Made by a program: the position numbers and the translations under genes. Positions 43,767 to 52,136 of a stretch of 64,000 bases of DNA are shown here, in pieces. Every line of letters starts with the position of its first letter. Position 1 is the first letter of the stretch. The notes below the pieces were generated by a model. That model saw only the letters and a list, made by a program, of their open reading frames with translations, was not told the DNA's origin and did not search any database. Origin of the DNA: Trichlorobacter ammonificans (GTDB lineage: Bacteria; Desulfobacterota; Desulfuromonadia; Geobacterales; Pseudopelobacteraceae); contig NZ_OW150024.1 of assembly GCF_933509905.1 (NCBI RefSeq), positions 601,001 through 665,000 on the forward strand, given 5' to 3'.

Positions 43767-44936
43767 TCAGCGTCGTCCCGTCCGCGGCGCGGGGCGAGCG
43801 CTATCGGCGTTGCCCGGTATGATGCTGAGTTCGAGGCGTCGCCCCTCGCGGATCAGATGAACCCGTAGTGGCGCACCGATCTTTGCCGCCGCCACCAGTT
43901 GCTGCAGATGGGAGGGCGTTTTCACGGTGACGCCGCCGATGTCGACGATGACGTCGCCCGCCAGGATACCACCCCGCTCGGCCGGGGCGCCGGCAACGGT
44001 CTCGGCCACCAGCACGCCGGTGGTGCCTGGCAGTTTCAGTGTCTTGGCCATATCCTCGCTGACCGGGGCGATGCTGATCCCCAGCCAGGCGCGGGTGACG
44101 CTTCCCTTCTCCACCAGCTGGGCCACGATCGGCTTGGCCATGTTGGTGGGAATGGCAAAGCCGATCCCCTGGCCGGCGGCCACGATGGCGGTGTTGATGC
44201 CGATCACCTCGCCATGGATGTTCAGCAGCGGTCCGCCGGAGTTGCCGGGGTTGATGGAGGCGTCGGTCTGGATGAAGTTCTCGATACTTTCAATCCCCAC
44301 GTTGGAACGGCCGGTGGCGGAGATGATCCCCACGGTCATGGAACGTTCGAGGCCGAAGGGGTTGCCGATGGCGATAGCCCACTGCCCCACTTCCAACCGG
44401 TCGGAGTCGGCCAGCACGGCGGTGGGGAGATCGGCAGCATCTATTTTGATCACCGCGATGTCGGTCTTGGGGTCTCCTCCCACAATGCGGGCGTCATAGA
44501 CCTTGTCGTTGGACAGCTTGACCCGGATCTGTTCCGCGTCCCGCACCACGTGGTCGTTGGTGACGATGTAACCGTCCCGGCTGATGATGAAGCCGGAACC
44601 AAGGCTTCTGTCCTGGCGCGTCTGGGGGCCGCCGAAGAACTCTTCAAAGAAGGGGGGCAGGTCGTAGAAGGGGCGTACCATCTTCTTGCGGCTTAAGGTG
44701 GAAATGTTGACCACCACCGGCATCACGTTTTTCGCCACGGCGCTGAAGGCTCGCTGGGCGGCCAGTATGTCGGCCGGTACCTCCTTGACCGGCGGTTCCG
44801 CTTCGGCTGCCGGACGCTTGGAGCTGAAGAGGATCGGCTCATCCTTCGAGGAGGAACAAGCGGAAAGGGCGAGCAGCAGCAGGCCGAGTACGCACACGTT
44901 GCGGGATGCTATGGTCAGACGCAGCATATTGCACAA
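43767..44936 (-). CDS. HtrA/DegS-like serine protease, lipoprotein
   Basis: The 389-residue protease has a lipoprotein signal ending LLLLALSAC (lipidated Cys about residue 26). The trypsin-like domain has the catalytic triad in TNDHVV (His), KTDIAVIK (Asp) and NPGNSGGPL (Ser). One PDZ domain follows (GVLVAETVAGAPAERGGI). A single PDZ and membrane anchoring recall DegS, but lipid anchoring suggests attachment to the inner or outer membrane facing the periplasm. An inverted repeat just upstream of the start may control it. Confidence 0.92.
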   Translation of the reverse strand: MCNMLRLTIASRNVCVLGLLLLALSACSSSKDEPILFSSKRPAAEAEPPVKEVPADILAAQRAFSAVAKNVMPVVVNISTLSRKKMVRPFYDLPPFFEEFFGGPQTRQDRSLGSGFIISRDGYIVTNDHVVRDAEQIRVKLSNDKVYDARIVGGDPKTDIAVIKIDAADLPTAVLADSDRLEVGQWAIAIGNPFGLERSMTVGIISATGRSNVGIESIENFIQTDASINPGNSGGPLLNIHGEVIGINTAIVAAGQGIGFAIPTNMAKPIVAQLVEKGSVTRAWLGISIAPVSEDMAKTLKLPGTTGVLVAETVAGAPAERGGILAGDVIVDIGGVTVKTPSHLQQLVAAAKIGAPLRVHLIREGRRLELSIIPGNADSARPAPRTGRR

Positions 44937-44939
44937 CCT

Positions 44940-44956
44940 TTATAAATGGTTTATAA
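44940..44956. promoter_or_regulatory. Operator-like palindrome upstream of the HtrA gene
   Basis: TTATAAA-TGG-TTTATAA is a perfect 7-bp inverted repeat 4 bp upstream of the protease ATG in an AT-rich divergent region. It could be an operator or overlap a -10 element. Confidence 0.4.
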
Positions 44957-45064
44957 CTAACGGCGTTTTATTTGTGTTTCTGCAGATACATTAAACTATA
45001 AGCATAAATCTCCGGCTGTCAACCGCTGCAGCCCCTGTGACCAACGTTCCCGGAGGAGCCTGAC

Positions 45065-45661
45065 GTGACTGATATCAAGGCCCAGATCAAGGAGTTTCGC
45101 ATCGGCGAGAAGATTCGCGCGCAGCGCCAGCTGCGGCGGCTGACCCTGCAGGAGCTGTCCGACCTGACCGGTCTTTCCAAGCCACTCTTGTCCCAGATCG
45201 AAAACGAGCAGGTGGTCCCTCCCCTGGCGACGCTGCTCAAAATATCCCGGGGACTCAAGGTCGATATCCATTTCTTTTTCGAAGACGAGACCAACCGGCA
45301 GAAGCTGGTGGTGACCAGGGGCGAGGAGTTGCGTCCCGATCTGCAGCGCCAAGCAGTCAACGCCGCAGTCCGGCCCTATACCTACCACTCGCTGGCCCAG
45401 GGGATGCGTCACAAGAACATGGAGCCGTTCCTGGTGGAGGTGGAGAACACCACCTGGGACGACAAGCTCTTCTTCCGACACGACGGCGAGGAGGAGTTTC
45501 TCTACGTGGCAGATGGCGCGATCAACTTCCACTACGGCAGCGAAGTGTACCATCTGAAGGCCGGAGACAGTGCGTACTACGATTCCAGTCAGCCCCACGG
45601 CCTGGTGGCGGTGGGGGAGACCAAGGCCCGTATCGTGGCGGTGCTTTATTCGAAGGGGTGA
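45065..45661 (+). CDS. XRE-family transcriptional regulator with C-terminal cupin domain
   Basis: The 198-residue protein has an N-terminal HTH (IRAQRQLRRLTLQELSDLTG, then LSKPLLSQIENEQVVPPL) and a C-terminal cupin (about residues 115-195: FFRHDGEEEFLYVADGAI, AGDSAYYDSSQPHGLVAV). The cupin probably binds a small ligand, as in PuuR-like regulators. It is divergent from the HtrA gene across an AT-rich gap of 128 bp. The target is unknown. Confidence 0.87.
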   Translation: MTDIKAQIKEFRIGEKIRAQRQLRRLTLQELSDLTGLSKPLLSQIENEQVVPPLATLLKISRGLKVDIHFFFEDETNRQKLVVTRGEELRPDLQRQAVNAAVRPYTYHSLAQGMRHKNMEPFLVEVENTTWDDKLFFRHDGEEEFLYVADGAINFHYGSEVYHLKAGDSAYYDSSQPHGLVAVGETKARIVAVLYSKG

Positions 45662-45701
45662 CGCCGGTGCGGAAGGTTGAGTCTCCGGGCAACGGCGAGG
45701 C

Positions 45702-45730
45702 TTGACAGCGCTTCTGTCAGCGGTTATACA
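45702..45730 (+). promoter_or_regulatory. Promoter with operator-like repeat for the Rrf2 gene
   Basis: TTGACA (45702) and TATACA (45725) are 17 bp apart, a near-perfect sigma-70 promoter. TGACAG-N5-CTGTCA (45703-45719) is a perfect inverted repeat covering the -35 box, as expected for an autoregulated repressor. Confidence 0.72.
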
Positions 45731-45760
45731 GGACTATCAAGGTCTTCTAGGAGTTTCCCA

Positions 45761-46165
45761 ATGATGGAACTGACCCGCAAGGGTGACTATGCCATTCGTG
45801 GCATCATTTATCTGGCTTCGCAGCCGCCGGACAAGATTTCGCTTCTTTCCGACATCGCAGCGGCCGTTGACGTGCCCCAGACCTTTTTGGCGAAGATTTT
45901 TCAGCAGTTCAGCAAGTCCGGCATCGTCCGCTCCTACCGTGGAACCGGCGGCGGGTTCGTGCTGGCCAGCACACCGGACAAGGTAACGCTGCTGGAGGTG
46001 GTGGAGGCGGTGGAGGGGCCGATTACGCCCAATCGCTGTGCGGTGGGGCCGGGGCAATGCTCGCGGGACGGCTATTGCACCGTGCATCCGGTCTGGGTGC
46101 GCATTCAGCAGGAGGTGCGCAGAAGTCTGGCCGAAATCACCCTGAAGGATCTGGTTCAGAAGTAA
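45761..46165 (+). CDS. Rrf2-family transcriptional regulator
   Basis: The 134-residue protein has an N-terminal winged helix (MELTRKGDYAIRGIIYLA, ...VPQTFLAKIFQQFSKSGIV, RGTGGGFVLA) and three cysteines in CAVGPGQCSRDGYC (about residues 88-101). That spacing (C-x6-C-x5-C) is close to IscR/NsrR, so an Fe-S cluster sensing redox, NO or cysteine is likely. AGGAG precedes the ATG. The promoter repeat suggests autoregulation. No isc or suf gene is close by. Confidence 0.88.
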   Translation: MMELTRKGDYAIRGIIYLASQPPDKISLLSDIAAAVDVPQTFLAKIFQQFSKSGIVRSYRGTGGGFVLASTPDKVTLLEVVEAVEGPITPNRCAVGPGQCSRDGYCTVHPVWVRIQQEVRRSLAEITLKDLVQK

Positions 46166-46433
46166 GTTGTTTATTTAAAATGGTTTTTTTAGCTTTTTCT
46201 TGACTGTCGAGACTTTTCTCGGTATTGGTGAACGACAATTTGACCTGACGGTTCAGTGAAAGTCCCTGGAAAACGCCATGGGACTTTTGTCGTTTCACTT
46301 CCCGGCTGCAATGGTGCAGGCCGCTACTTCAAGAGAAAAGGAGCTCCCGTCGGACTAAGACAACCTGCTGTTGTGCCTATCCGGTTCAGGGTGTCGTCCG
46401 ACACCACCCGCCCAGTCTTCCCACTCGTTATCT
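46166..46433 (+). other. Intergenic region: promoter-like boxes and a possibly structured leader before the transglycosylase
   Basis: A T-rich stretch after the Rrf2 gene is followed by TTGACT (46200) and TATTGG (46223), 17 bp apart. A leader of about 200 nt would follow, holding a strong hairpin at 46259-46287 (AAAGTCCCTGG / CCATGGGACTTT with a one-base bulge) and a second at 46390-46405 (GGTGTC / GACACC). I compared it by eye with riboswitch classes I know (GEMM, ydaO, B12, TPP, SAM) and saw no match. Confidence 0.4.
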
Positions 46434-47120
46434 ATGAAAAATTCATGTATTACCATCAGTATCCATCACCTGATCGCCCTGTTGATTCTCGTGTCCCTAC
46501 CGCTGCTCATTGTCGCCTGCAGCAACTCGCGCTGGTACGCTCCCGAAGAGACGGCGTCCGTCAAGGAAGCGCCCGAAACCCACCTGGAGCAGGAGATTCG
46601 CTCCGTCATGGAAAAGGGGGTTTCGCTGGAAGAGCGCAAGCGTCAGCTTCCGGTCATCGAAGCCGCCTTTGCCCGGCTTACCACGCCGGAGCGGGCCAGA
46701 AACCTGGCGGCGCTCTGCTACATCAAGACCTTGGGAACGCCGCTGACCCCGCTTGACATGGCCGAGATCGCCCTTGCCGAGACCGGGGGGCATGCTCTGT
46801 CTTCCCGCGCCACTTCTCCCAAGGGGGCCGCTGGTGTCTGGCAGTTGATGCCGAGCCAGGCCCGCAGTCACGGGTATGACCCCGGCGAGATGCGGGACGA
46901 TGAAAAATGCGCTGAAGCTGCCGTGCGTACCCTGCTTAGCAAGTTGGAAGTTGCCGATGGCAAGCTGGACTTGGCCAAGAAATACTATTGCGGGATCGGC
47001 CCTCAGGCCGACGCTTACCTGCGCAAGATTCGCCGGATCCGCAAGGAGCTTCAGGCGGCGTTGAACGCAGCCGGTGCCACCGTGGCCATGCGAACGGACG
47101 ACGTTTCGCTCACCCGGTGA
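46434..47120 (+). CDS. Lipoprotein lytic transglycosylase (SLT family)
   Basis: The 228-residue protein has a lipoprotein signal peptide with lipobox LLIVAC (Cys about residue 29) and a C-terminal SLT domain. The catalytic Glu is in ALAETGGHALSSRATSPKG, followed by the AAGVWQLMPSQARSHGYD block typical of the family. It would cleave peptidoglycan in the periplasm. No clear SD precedes the ATG, which may mean control through the leader. The start at 46434 is chosen because the hydrophobic signal begins a few residues later. Confidence 0.85.
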   Translation: MKNSCITISIHHLIALLILVSLPLLIVACSNSRWYAPEETASVKEAPETHLEQEIRSVMEKGVSLEERKRQLPVIEAAFARLTTPERARNLAALCYIKTLGTPLTPLDMAEIALAETGGHALSSRATSPKGAAGVWQLMPSQARSHGYDPGEMRDDEKCAEAAVRTLLSKLEVADGKLDLAKKYYCGIGPQADAYLRKIRRIRKELQAALNAAGATVAMRTDDVSLTR

Positions 47121-47235
47121 CGCTCCGGTTGCCGGTGGCTGCACTCCCTCTCTGGTGGGCCGCACAGTCAGGCTAGATGAAATTCCCTGTCGTTTCACCC
47201 GCCGATGCTCTTTCTGCTGAGAGCCCCATCGATTC

Positions 47236-47262
47236 CCTGCCCGTTCCGCTGGAACGGGCAGG
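47236..47262 (+). terminator. Hairpin downstream of the lytic transglycosylase
   Basis: CCTGCCCGTTCC pairs perfectly with GGAACGGGCAGG around GCT. A T-rich run begins about 20 bp later (47284). It lies in the 326-bp gap between the transglycosylase and the MCP, which also holds the MCP promoter. Confidence 0.55.
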
Positions 47263-47370
47263 AGGCTGTGCCGCTCCTGTGGCTCTTTTTTCTTTTTCTT
47301 CCTGCTCCCGCAGTACACCGTCCGGTTTCGGCGAGGCGTAGCGGAGCCCCCTGAAAATCCCCCTTTTCGC

Positions 47371-47400
47371 TTGCCCTGGCGCAAGTCGCTCTGGTATAGT
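47371..47400 (+). promoter_or_regulatory. Putative promoter of the MCP-trpA operon
   Basis: TTGCCC (47371) and TATAGT (47395) are 18 bp apart, about 47 bp before the GTG start. This is a fair sigma-70 match and shows no sigma-28 (FliA) consensus. Confidence 0.45.
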
Positions 47401-47446
47401 TCCCCGTATTTTCTGCGCCCAGTCTGTTGAAAGGAGGACCAGTATC

Positions 47447-49171
47447 GTGGAGCGGACGAGCTCCGGAGCAATCGGCTCCGGCATGACCTTGCGTACCAGA
47501 ATAGTGCTTCTGGCGCTTTCCTCGATTCTCGCCATGCTGGTAGTGGTTCTCATGGGTGCCGTGATGGTGAGCGATGTGCCCTTCAATGGCGAACTCAGGA
47601 GCAAAATGGTGCTGACCTTCGTGGTCGTTGCCGCTCTGATCGCTCTGATCGTCGCCCTTGCCCTCCATACCGTCAGATCCGTTGTCAACCCGATTCGCCA
47701 GTGCATCGAGTTTTCCGGCCAGCTGGCTGCCGGCTCCCTGCAGCAGCGGCTCAACGTCCGCTGCAGCGGCGAGGTGGGAGAGCTGGTGGACGCCATGAAC
47801 GCCATGGCGGAAAACCTGCATCGGATCGTCTCCCACCTGAACGGCACCACCGATGAACTGCATGCCATCGACCGCACCATCGAGCGTGCCGCCGGACAAG
47901 TGGTGAATGCCACCGGGCTGCAGGAGGAGGCGGTTAGCGAAACGACCCGTATTGCGGTGCAGTTCAACGATTCCGTGGTGCGCATATCCCAGGGGATCGA
48001 CCAGCTTGCCTCCTCGGCCGGCGAGACTTCCTCCTCGGTCCTGGAAATGGCGGCCAGCATTGAAGAGGTTGCCATCAATACCGATACGCTGGCCACCTCC
48101 GTCGACGAGGTGAGCTCCTCGGTGATCGAGATGGCCGCCTCCATCAAGGGGATCGGCGCCAATATCACCAATCTGCTGGAAGCATCCAGCACGACCGCCT
48201 CCTCCGTCGCCCAGATGGATGCCTCCATCCGTCAGGTGGAAAAAAGTGCCATGGATACGGCGGTCATTTCGGAAACGGTCCGTTCCGATGCCGCCAACGG
48301 CCTGACCTCGGTACAGGAAACCATTGCCGGTATGCAGGAGATTCGCAGGGCCTCCCGTATTACCGCCGAGGTGGTTGAGCACCTCTCCCTGCGGGTGAAC
48401 GATATCGGCGCAATCCTGTCGGTGATCGACGAAGTGGCCGAACAGACCAACCTGCTGGCCCTGAACGCCGCCATCATCGCCGCCCAGGCCGGTGAGCAGG
48501 GCAAAGGGTTTGCCGTGGTGGCCGATGAGATCAAGGAGCTGGCTGAGCGTACCTCCTCCTCCACCCGGGAAATCGCCCTGGTGATCAACGGCGTCCAGGA
48601 GGAGACCGGACGGGCCGTGGCCGCCATTAACCAGGCTGAACTGGCCATTTCCGCCGGCGAGGAGCTCTCGGAGCGTTCCGGGGCGGTGCTGGAGAAGATC
48701 GTTGCCGGGGTGCAGCAGGCCGGCCTGCAGATCAGCGCCATCGCCCGGGCCACTGTCGAGCAGGCCAAGGGGAGCCAGAATATCCGGATTGCCATGGAGC
48801 AGGTTGAGGAGATGGTGGAGCAGATCGCCCACTCCACCCGCGAGCACGGCCGCGGCAGCGACATGATCACTTCAGCGGTGGAGCGGATGCGTGAAATGAC
48901 CAACCAGGTGCGCAGCTCCACTCGCGAGCAGAGTAAGACCAGTGCCCTGATCGCCCGGGCCACGGAAGATGTGACCACCATGATCGAACGAATTCGGGAG
49001 ACCTGTGCCGACCAGGCAGTGCAGAGCACGGCCATCGAACGGACCATCGAGAACATCCGGCTCGCTTCCAGCGCCACCTCCCAAGCGGCACGGGTGATGA
49101 ACGGCGCCGTTACCTCCCTGGCACGGCAGATAGAGCAGTTGGAAAAAGAGATGGATGGTTTCACGGCATGA
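47447..49171 (+). CDS. Methyl-accepting chemotaxis protein with almost no periplasmic domain
   Basis: The 574-residue protein has two transmembrane helices (about 18-43 and 54-75) joined by only about ten residues. A HAMP domain and a long cytoplasmic signalling domain follow, with the hairpin tip [20 protein letters not shown]. Sensing is therefore likely cytoplasmic or intramembrane. The tip has IIAAQAGE where most MCPs have IEAARAGE. Start is GTG (GGAGG 10 nt upstream). Its stop overlaps the trpA start (ATGA), so expression is translationally coupled to tryptophan synthase. Confidence 0.92.
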   Translation: MERTSSGAIGSGMTLRTRIVLLALSSILAMLVVVLMGAVMVSDVPFNGELRSKMVLTFVVVAALIALIVALALHTVRSVVNPIRQCIEFSGQLAAGSLQQRLNVRCSGEVGELVDAMNAMAENLHRIVSHLNGTTDELHAIDRTIERAAGQVVNATGLQEEAVSETTRIAVQFNDSVVRISQGIDQLASSAGETSSSVLEMAASIEEVAINTDTLATSVDEVSSSVIEMAASIKGIGANITNLLEASSTTASSVAQMDASIRQVEKSAMDTAVISETVRSDAANGLTSVQETIAGMQEIRRASRITAEVVEHLSLRVNDIGAILSVIDEVAEQTNLLALNAAIIAAQAGEQGKGFAVVADEIKELAERTSSSTREIALVINGVQEETGRAVAAINQAELAISAGEELSERSGAVLEKIVAGVQQAGLQISAIARATVEQAKGSQNIRIAMEQVEEMVEQIAHSTREHGRGSDMITSAVERMREMTNQVRSSTREQSKTSALIARATEDVTTMIERIRETCADQAVQSTAIERTIENIRLASSATSQAARVMNGAVTSLARQIEQLEKEMDGFTA

Positions 49172-49977
49172 ACAAACGTATTGCCGCACACCTGACCTCG
49201 TTGCGCAAAACGGGGCGTAAGGCGCTGGTAACCTTCATTACCGCCGGCGATCCCGACCTGGCAACCACGGCCACCCTGTTGCCGCTTTTGGAGCGGGCCG
49301 GTGTCGATATTATCGAGCTGGGTATTCCGTTTTCCGATCCCATGGCCGACGGTCCCACCATTCAGCGGGCCTCGGAGCGGGCTCTGGCTGCGGGAACGAC
49401 CCTGTCCAGCGTGCTGGAACTGGTACAGAGCGTTCGCCCTGCGGTTACGGTGCCCATTGTGCTGATGGGCTACAGCAACCCGATCTACCACTACGGTTGG
49501 GAGCGCTTTGCCGTCGATGCCGCGGCAGCCGGGGTGGATGGGCTGCTGCTGGTGGACCTGCCGCCGGAAGAGGCGGACGAACTATTGCCCGTCGCCCGAA
49601 GTGCGGGGCTGGATCTGATCTTTCTGCTGACCCCCACCTCGGGGCCGGACCGGATTGCCCGGGTGGCCCGCAGCGGCAGCGGATTTCTTTACTACGTTAC
49701 CGTTACCGGGGTTACGGGGGCTCGGCAGCATGTGTCGCAGAGCCTGTCCGGCGAACTGGCGGCGGTGCGCAGCGCGGTCAGGCTGCCGGTCATGGCCGGC
49801 TTCGGCATCTCCACGCCCGAGCAGGCCGCCCTGGTAGCCGCCGACGCCGACGGCGTCGTGGTGGGCAGCGCCATCGTCAAGCTGTTCGAACAGTACCGGG
49901 GAGAGCAGTTGCAGGAGGCGGTGACTGCGCTGGTGGGCAGCCTCAAGCTGGGTATTTCACATTCAACGAGGACTTAA
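49168..49977 (+). CDS. trpA: Tryptophan synthase alpha chain
   Basis: The 269-residue TIM barrel cleaves indole-3-glycerol phosphate to indole and glyceraldehyde 3-phosphate. The catalytic Glu and Asp are in [15 protein letters not shown]. Other family blocks are [32 protein letters not shown] and the phosphate loop [10 protein letters not shown]. Its partner trpB is not in the window. The gene starts inside the MCP stop and accD follows after 3 bp. Confidence 0.95.
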   Translation: MNKRIAAHLTSLRKTGRKALVTFITAGDPDLATTATLLPLLERAGVDIIELGIPFSDPMADGPTIQRASERALAAGTTLSSVLELVQSVRPAVTVPIVLMGYSNPIYHYGWERFAVDAAAAGVDGLLLVDLPPEEADELLPVARSAGLDLIFLLTPTSGPDRIARVARSGSGFLYYVTVTGVTGARQHVSQSLSGELAAVRSAVRLPVMAGFGISTPEQAALVAADADGVVVGSAIVKLFEQYRGEQLQEAVTALVGSLKLGISHSTRT

Positions 49978-49980
49978 GAC

Positions 49981-50829
49981 ATGAGCTGGTTCAAGCGCGC
50001 CAAAGCCGGAATTGAAAAGAGCAGCACCCATAACGTCAAGGTTCCCGAGGGGCTCTGGACCAAATGCCCCTCGTGCAGTGAATCGGTGCTTTCCAAGGAG
50101 ATCGCGGAGAACCTGCAGGTCTGCCCCAAGTGCGGTCATCACTTCCGGATCGCTCCTCGCCAGCGGCTGCAGGCGCTGCTGGACAACGGCACCTGGCTGG
50201 AACACGATGCCGGCATGACCTCGGTTGATTTCCTGGAATTCAAGGACACCAAGGGGTACCAGGAGCGGATCGACGCCACCCTGGCCAAGGGAGGCTCCCG
50301 GGACGCGGTGATCTGCGTCGAGGGGGGAATTGAGGGGATTGCGGTGCAGGTGGCGATCTTTGATTTCTCCTTCATGGGGGGGAGCATGGGCAGTGTGGTG
50401 GGGGAAAAAATTACCCGCGCCATCGAGCGGGGGGTGGAAAAGCGGCAGCCGGTGCTGGTCATTTCCGCATCCGGCGGCGCCCGCATGCAGGAGTCGATCC
50501 TGTCCTTGATGCAGATGGCCAAGACCTCCGCAGCTCTGGCAAAGCTGAAAAATGCCGGCATTCCGTTCCTTTCCATCCTGACCGATCCCACCACCGGCGG
50601 CGTCACCGCCAGCTTCTCCATGCTGGGAGACCTGAACATTGCCGAGCCGAAGGCGCTGATCGGGTTTGCCGGTCCGCGGGTCATCGAGCAGACCATCCGC
50701 CAGAAGCTGCCGGAAGGTTTCCAGCGTTCAGAGTATCTCCTTGACCACGGCATGATCGACATGATCGTCCCCCGTACCGAGATGCGCACTACCCTGGGAC
50801 GGCTCCTGGCCATGCTGACCAAGCGCTGA
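49981..50829 (+). CDS. accD: Acetyl-CoA carboxylase carboxyltransferase beta subunit
   Basis: The 282-residue subunit transfers CO2 from carboxybiotin to acetyl-CoA in fatty-acid synthesis. It has the N-terminal zinc ribbon (KCPSCSESVLSKE, VCPKCGHHFRIA, residues about 24-50) and the crotonase-type core with FMGGSMGSVVGEKI and ISASGGARMQESILSLMQM. Its partner accA is not in the window. It precedes folC by 2 bp, the common accD-folC arrangement. Confidence 0.96.
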   Translation: MSWFKRAKAGIEKSSTHNVKVPEGLWTKCPSCSESVLSKEIAENLQVCPKCGHHFRIAPRQRLQALLDNGTWLEHDAGMTSVDFLEFKDTKGYQERIDATLAKGGSRDAVICVEGGIEGIAVQVAIFDFSFMGGSMGSVVGEKITRAIERGVEKRQPVLVISASGGARMQESILSLMQMAKTSAALAKLKNAGIPFLSILTDPTTGGVTASFSMLGDLNIAEPKALIGFAGPRVIEQTIRQKLPEGFQRSEYLLDHGMIDMIVPRTEMRTTLGRLLAMLTKR

Positions 50830-50831
50830 GC

Positions 50832-52118
50832 GTGGCCGCGTCCCAGCGACTGGCGGAAATATTCGGCCGCCGGCGTTTTGCCATCCGGCCGGGAACCGAG
50901 CGCATAAGCGGCCTGCTGGCCCGCCTGGATCATCCGGAGCGGGCCTTTTCCTCCATCCATGTTGTCGGCACCAACGGCAAGGGGTCGACGGCGTCGTTTC
51001 TTGCCGCCATGCTGACGGCCGCCGGCTGTCGTACCGGCCTGTTCACGTCACCCCACCTGATCAGTTACCACGAGCGCTTTCAGATCGACGGCGCTCTCAT
51101 TGCCCAGGACGCCCTGGAACGGATGCTGGACCGGGTGCTGGCAGTGGCCGCGCCCGAGGATACGTTTTTCGAGCTGACCACTGCCCTTGCCTGTTGCTGG
51201 TTTGCCGAAAACGGTGTGACGGTTGCCGTTCTGGAGGCCGGCATGGGGGGGCGTTCCGATGCCACGGCGGCGGTACCCGCCCTATGCACCCTGATCACGC
51301 CGGTCTCGCGGGACCACAGCCAGTGGCTGGGAGAAACCACGGCAGCCATTGCCGCCGAAAAGGCGGCTATCGCCGAGGCGGGCACGCCCCTGCTGTCCGC
51401 CCGTCAGGAACCGGCGGTACTGGCGGTACTGGCGGAGCAGTGCGCCCTGCGGGGGCAGGAACTGCTGCTGTGCGGCCGGAATTTCGACGTGGCCCGCCGG
51501 GGGGACGGTTCCCTGTGCTACCGGGATGCCGACATCCGGTTGGAGGGACTGGTTCCCGGCCTGGTGGGGAACTACCAGAGCGGAAACGCCGCCCTGGCCA
51601 TCGCCGGTGCCCGTTCGGTTGCACGGCAGCTTGGTCTGCCGCTGACCGGGGAGCAGATCCGGCGCGGCATCGCCGCTGCCCGCTGGCCGGGCCGCATGGA
51701 GCTGATCCGCCTGGATGGCGGCGGCCGCCTGCTGCTGGACGGTGCCCACAATCCGGCCGGCGCTGTGGCACTGGCCGAAGCGCTGCGGGAATACCAAGCC
51801 ACGCGCATCACGCTGCTGCTGGGGCTGATGGAAGACAAGGACATTGACGGTATTCTGGGGGCACTCGGGCCGTTGGCACAGATAATCGTGACCGTTGAAC
51901 CCCGGCAGGAGCGGGCACTATCGGCGCAACGACTGGCGGAGTTCTGCGAACAGCGGGGGATTCCGGTGCTCGTGGGCGGTACGGTTCCCGAAGGGGTGGC
52001 GGCGGCACGGGCACGGACCGGTGTCGGCGACCTGCTGGTGGCTGCCGGTTCGTTGTTCGTGGTAGGAGAGGTGAAGGCTGCGCTGGCCGGCCAGGTCTGC
52101 GAGGCGGTGCGCGGCTGA
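50832..52118 (+). CDS. folC: Bifunctional folylpolyglutamate/dihydrofolate synthase
   Basis: The 428-residue ATP-dependent ligase adds glutamate to folates. It has P-loop VGTNGKGSTASFL, FTSPHLISYHERFQ, AGMGGRSDATAA and DGAHNPAGA motifs of the Mur ligase fold. Translation likely starts at GTG (VAASQRLAEIFG), directly after the accD stop. Length is normal. lptD follows immediately. Confidence 0.94.
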   Translation: MAASQRLAEIFGRRRFAIRPGTERISGLLARLDHPERAFSSIHVVGTNGKGSTASFLAAMLTAAGCRTGLFTSPHLISYHERFQIDGALIAQDALERMLDRVLAVAAPEDTFFELTTALACCWFAENGVTVAVLEAGMGGRSDATAAVPALCTLITPVSRDHSQWLGETTAAIAAEKAAIAEAGTPLLSARQEPAVLAVLAEQCALRGQELLLCGRNFDVARRGDGSLCYRDADIRLEGLVPGLVGNYQSGNAALAIAGARSVARQLGLPLTGEQIRRGIAAARWPGRMELIRLDGGGRLLLDGAHNPAGAVALAEALREYQATRITLLLGLMEDKDIDGILGALGPLAQIIVTVEPRQERALSAQRLAEFCEQRGIPVLVGGTVPEGVAAARARTGVGDLLVAAGSLFVVGEVKAALAGQVCEAVRG

Positions 52119-52136
52119 GTGAGGGTGGAGATGCCG

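Noticed and set aside
46259..46287. Intrinsic terminator of the Rrf2 gene
   Set aside because: The stem is about 95 bp after the stop, has a bulge, and is followed by only a broken T tract. A leader structure for the next gene fits equally well.
47195..48847. 550-codon open frame opposite the MCP
   Set aside because: It is antisense to strongly conserved MCP sequence and Gly/His-rich throughout.
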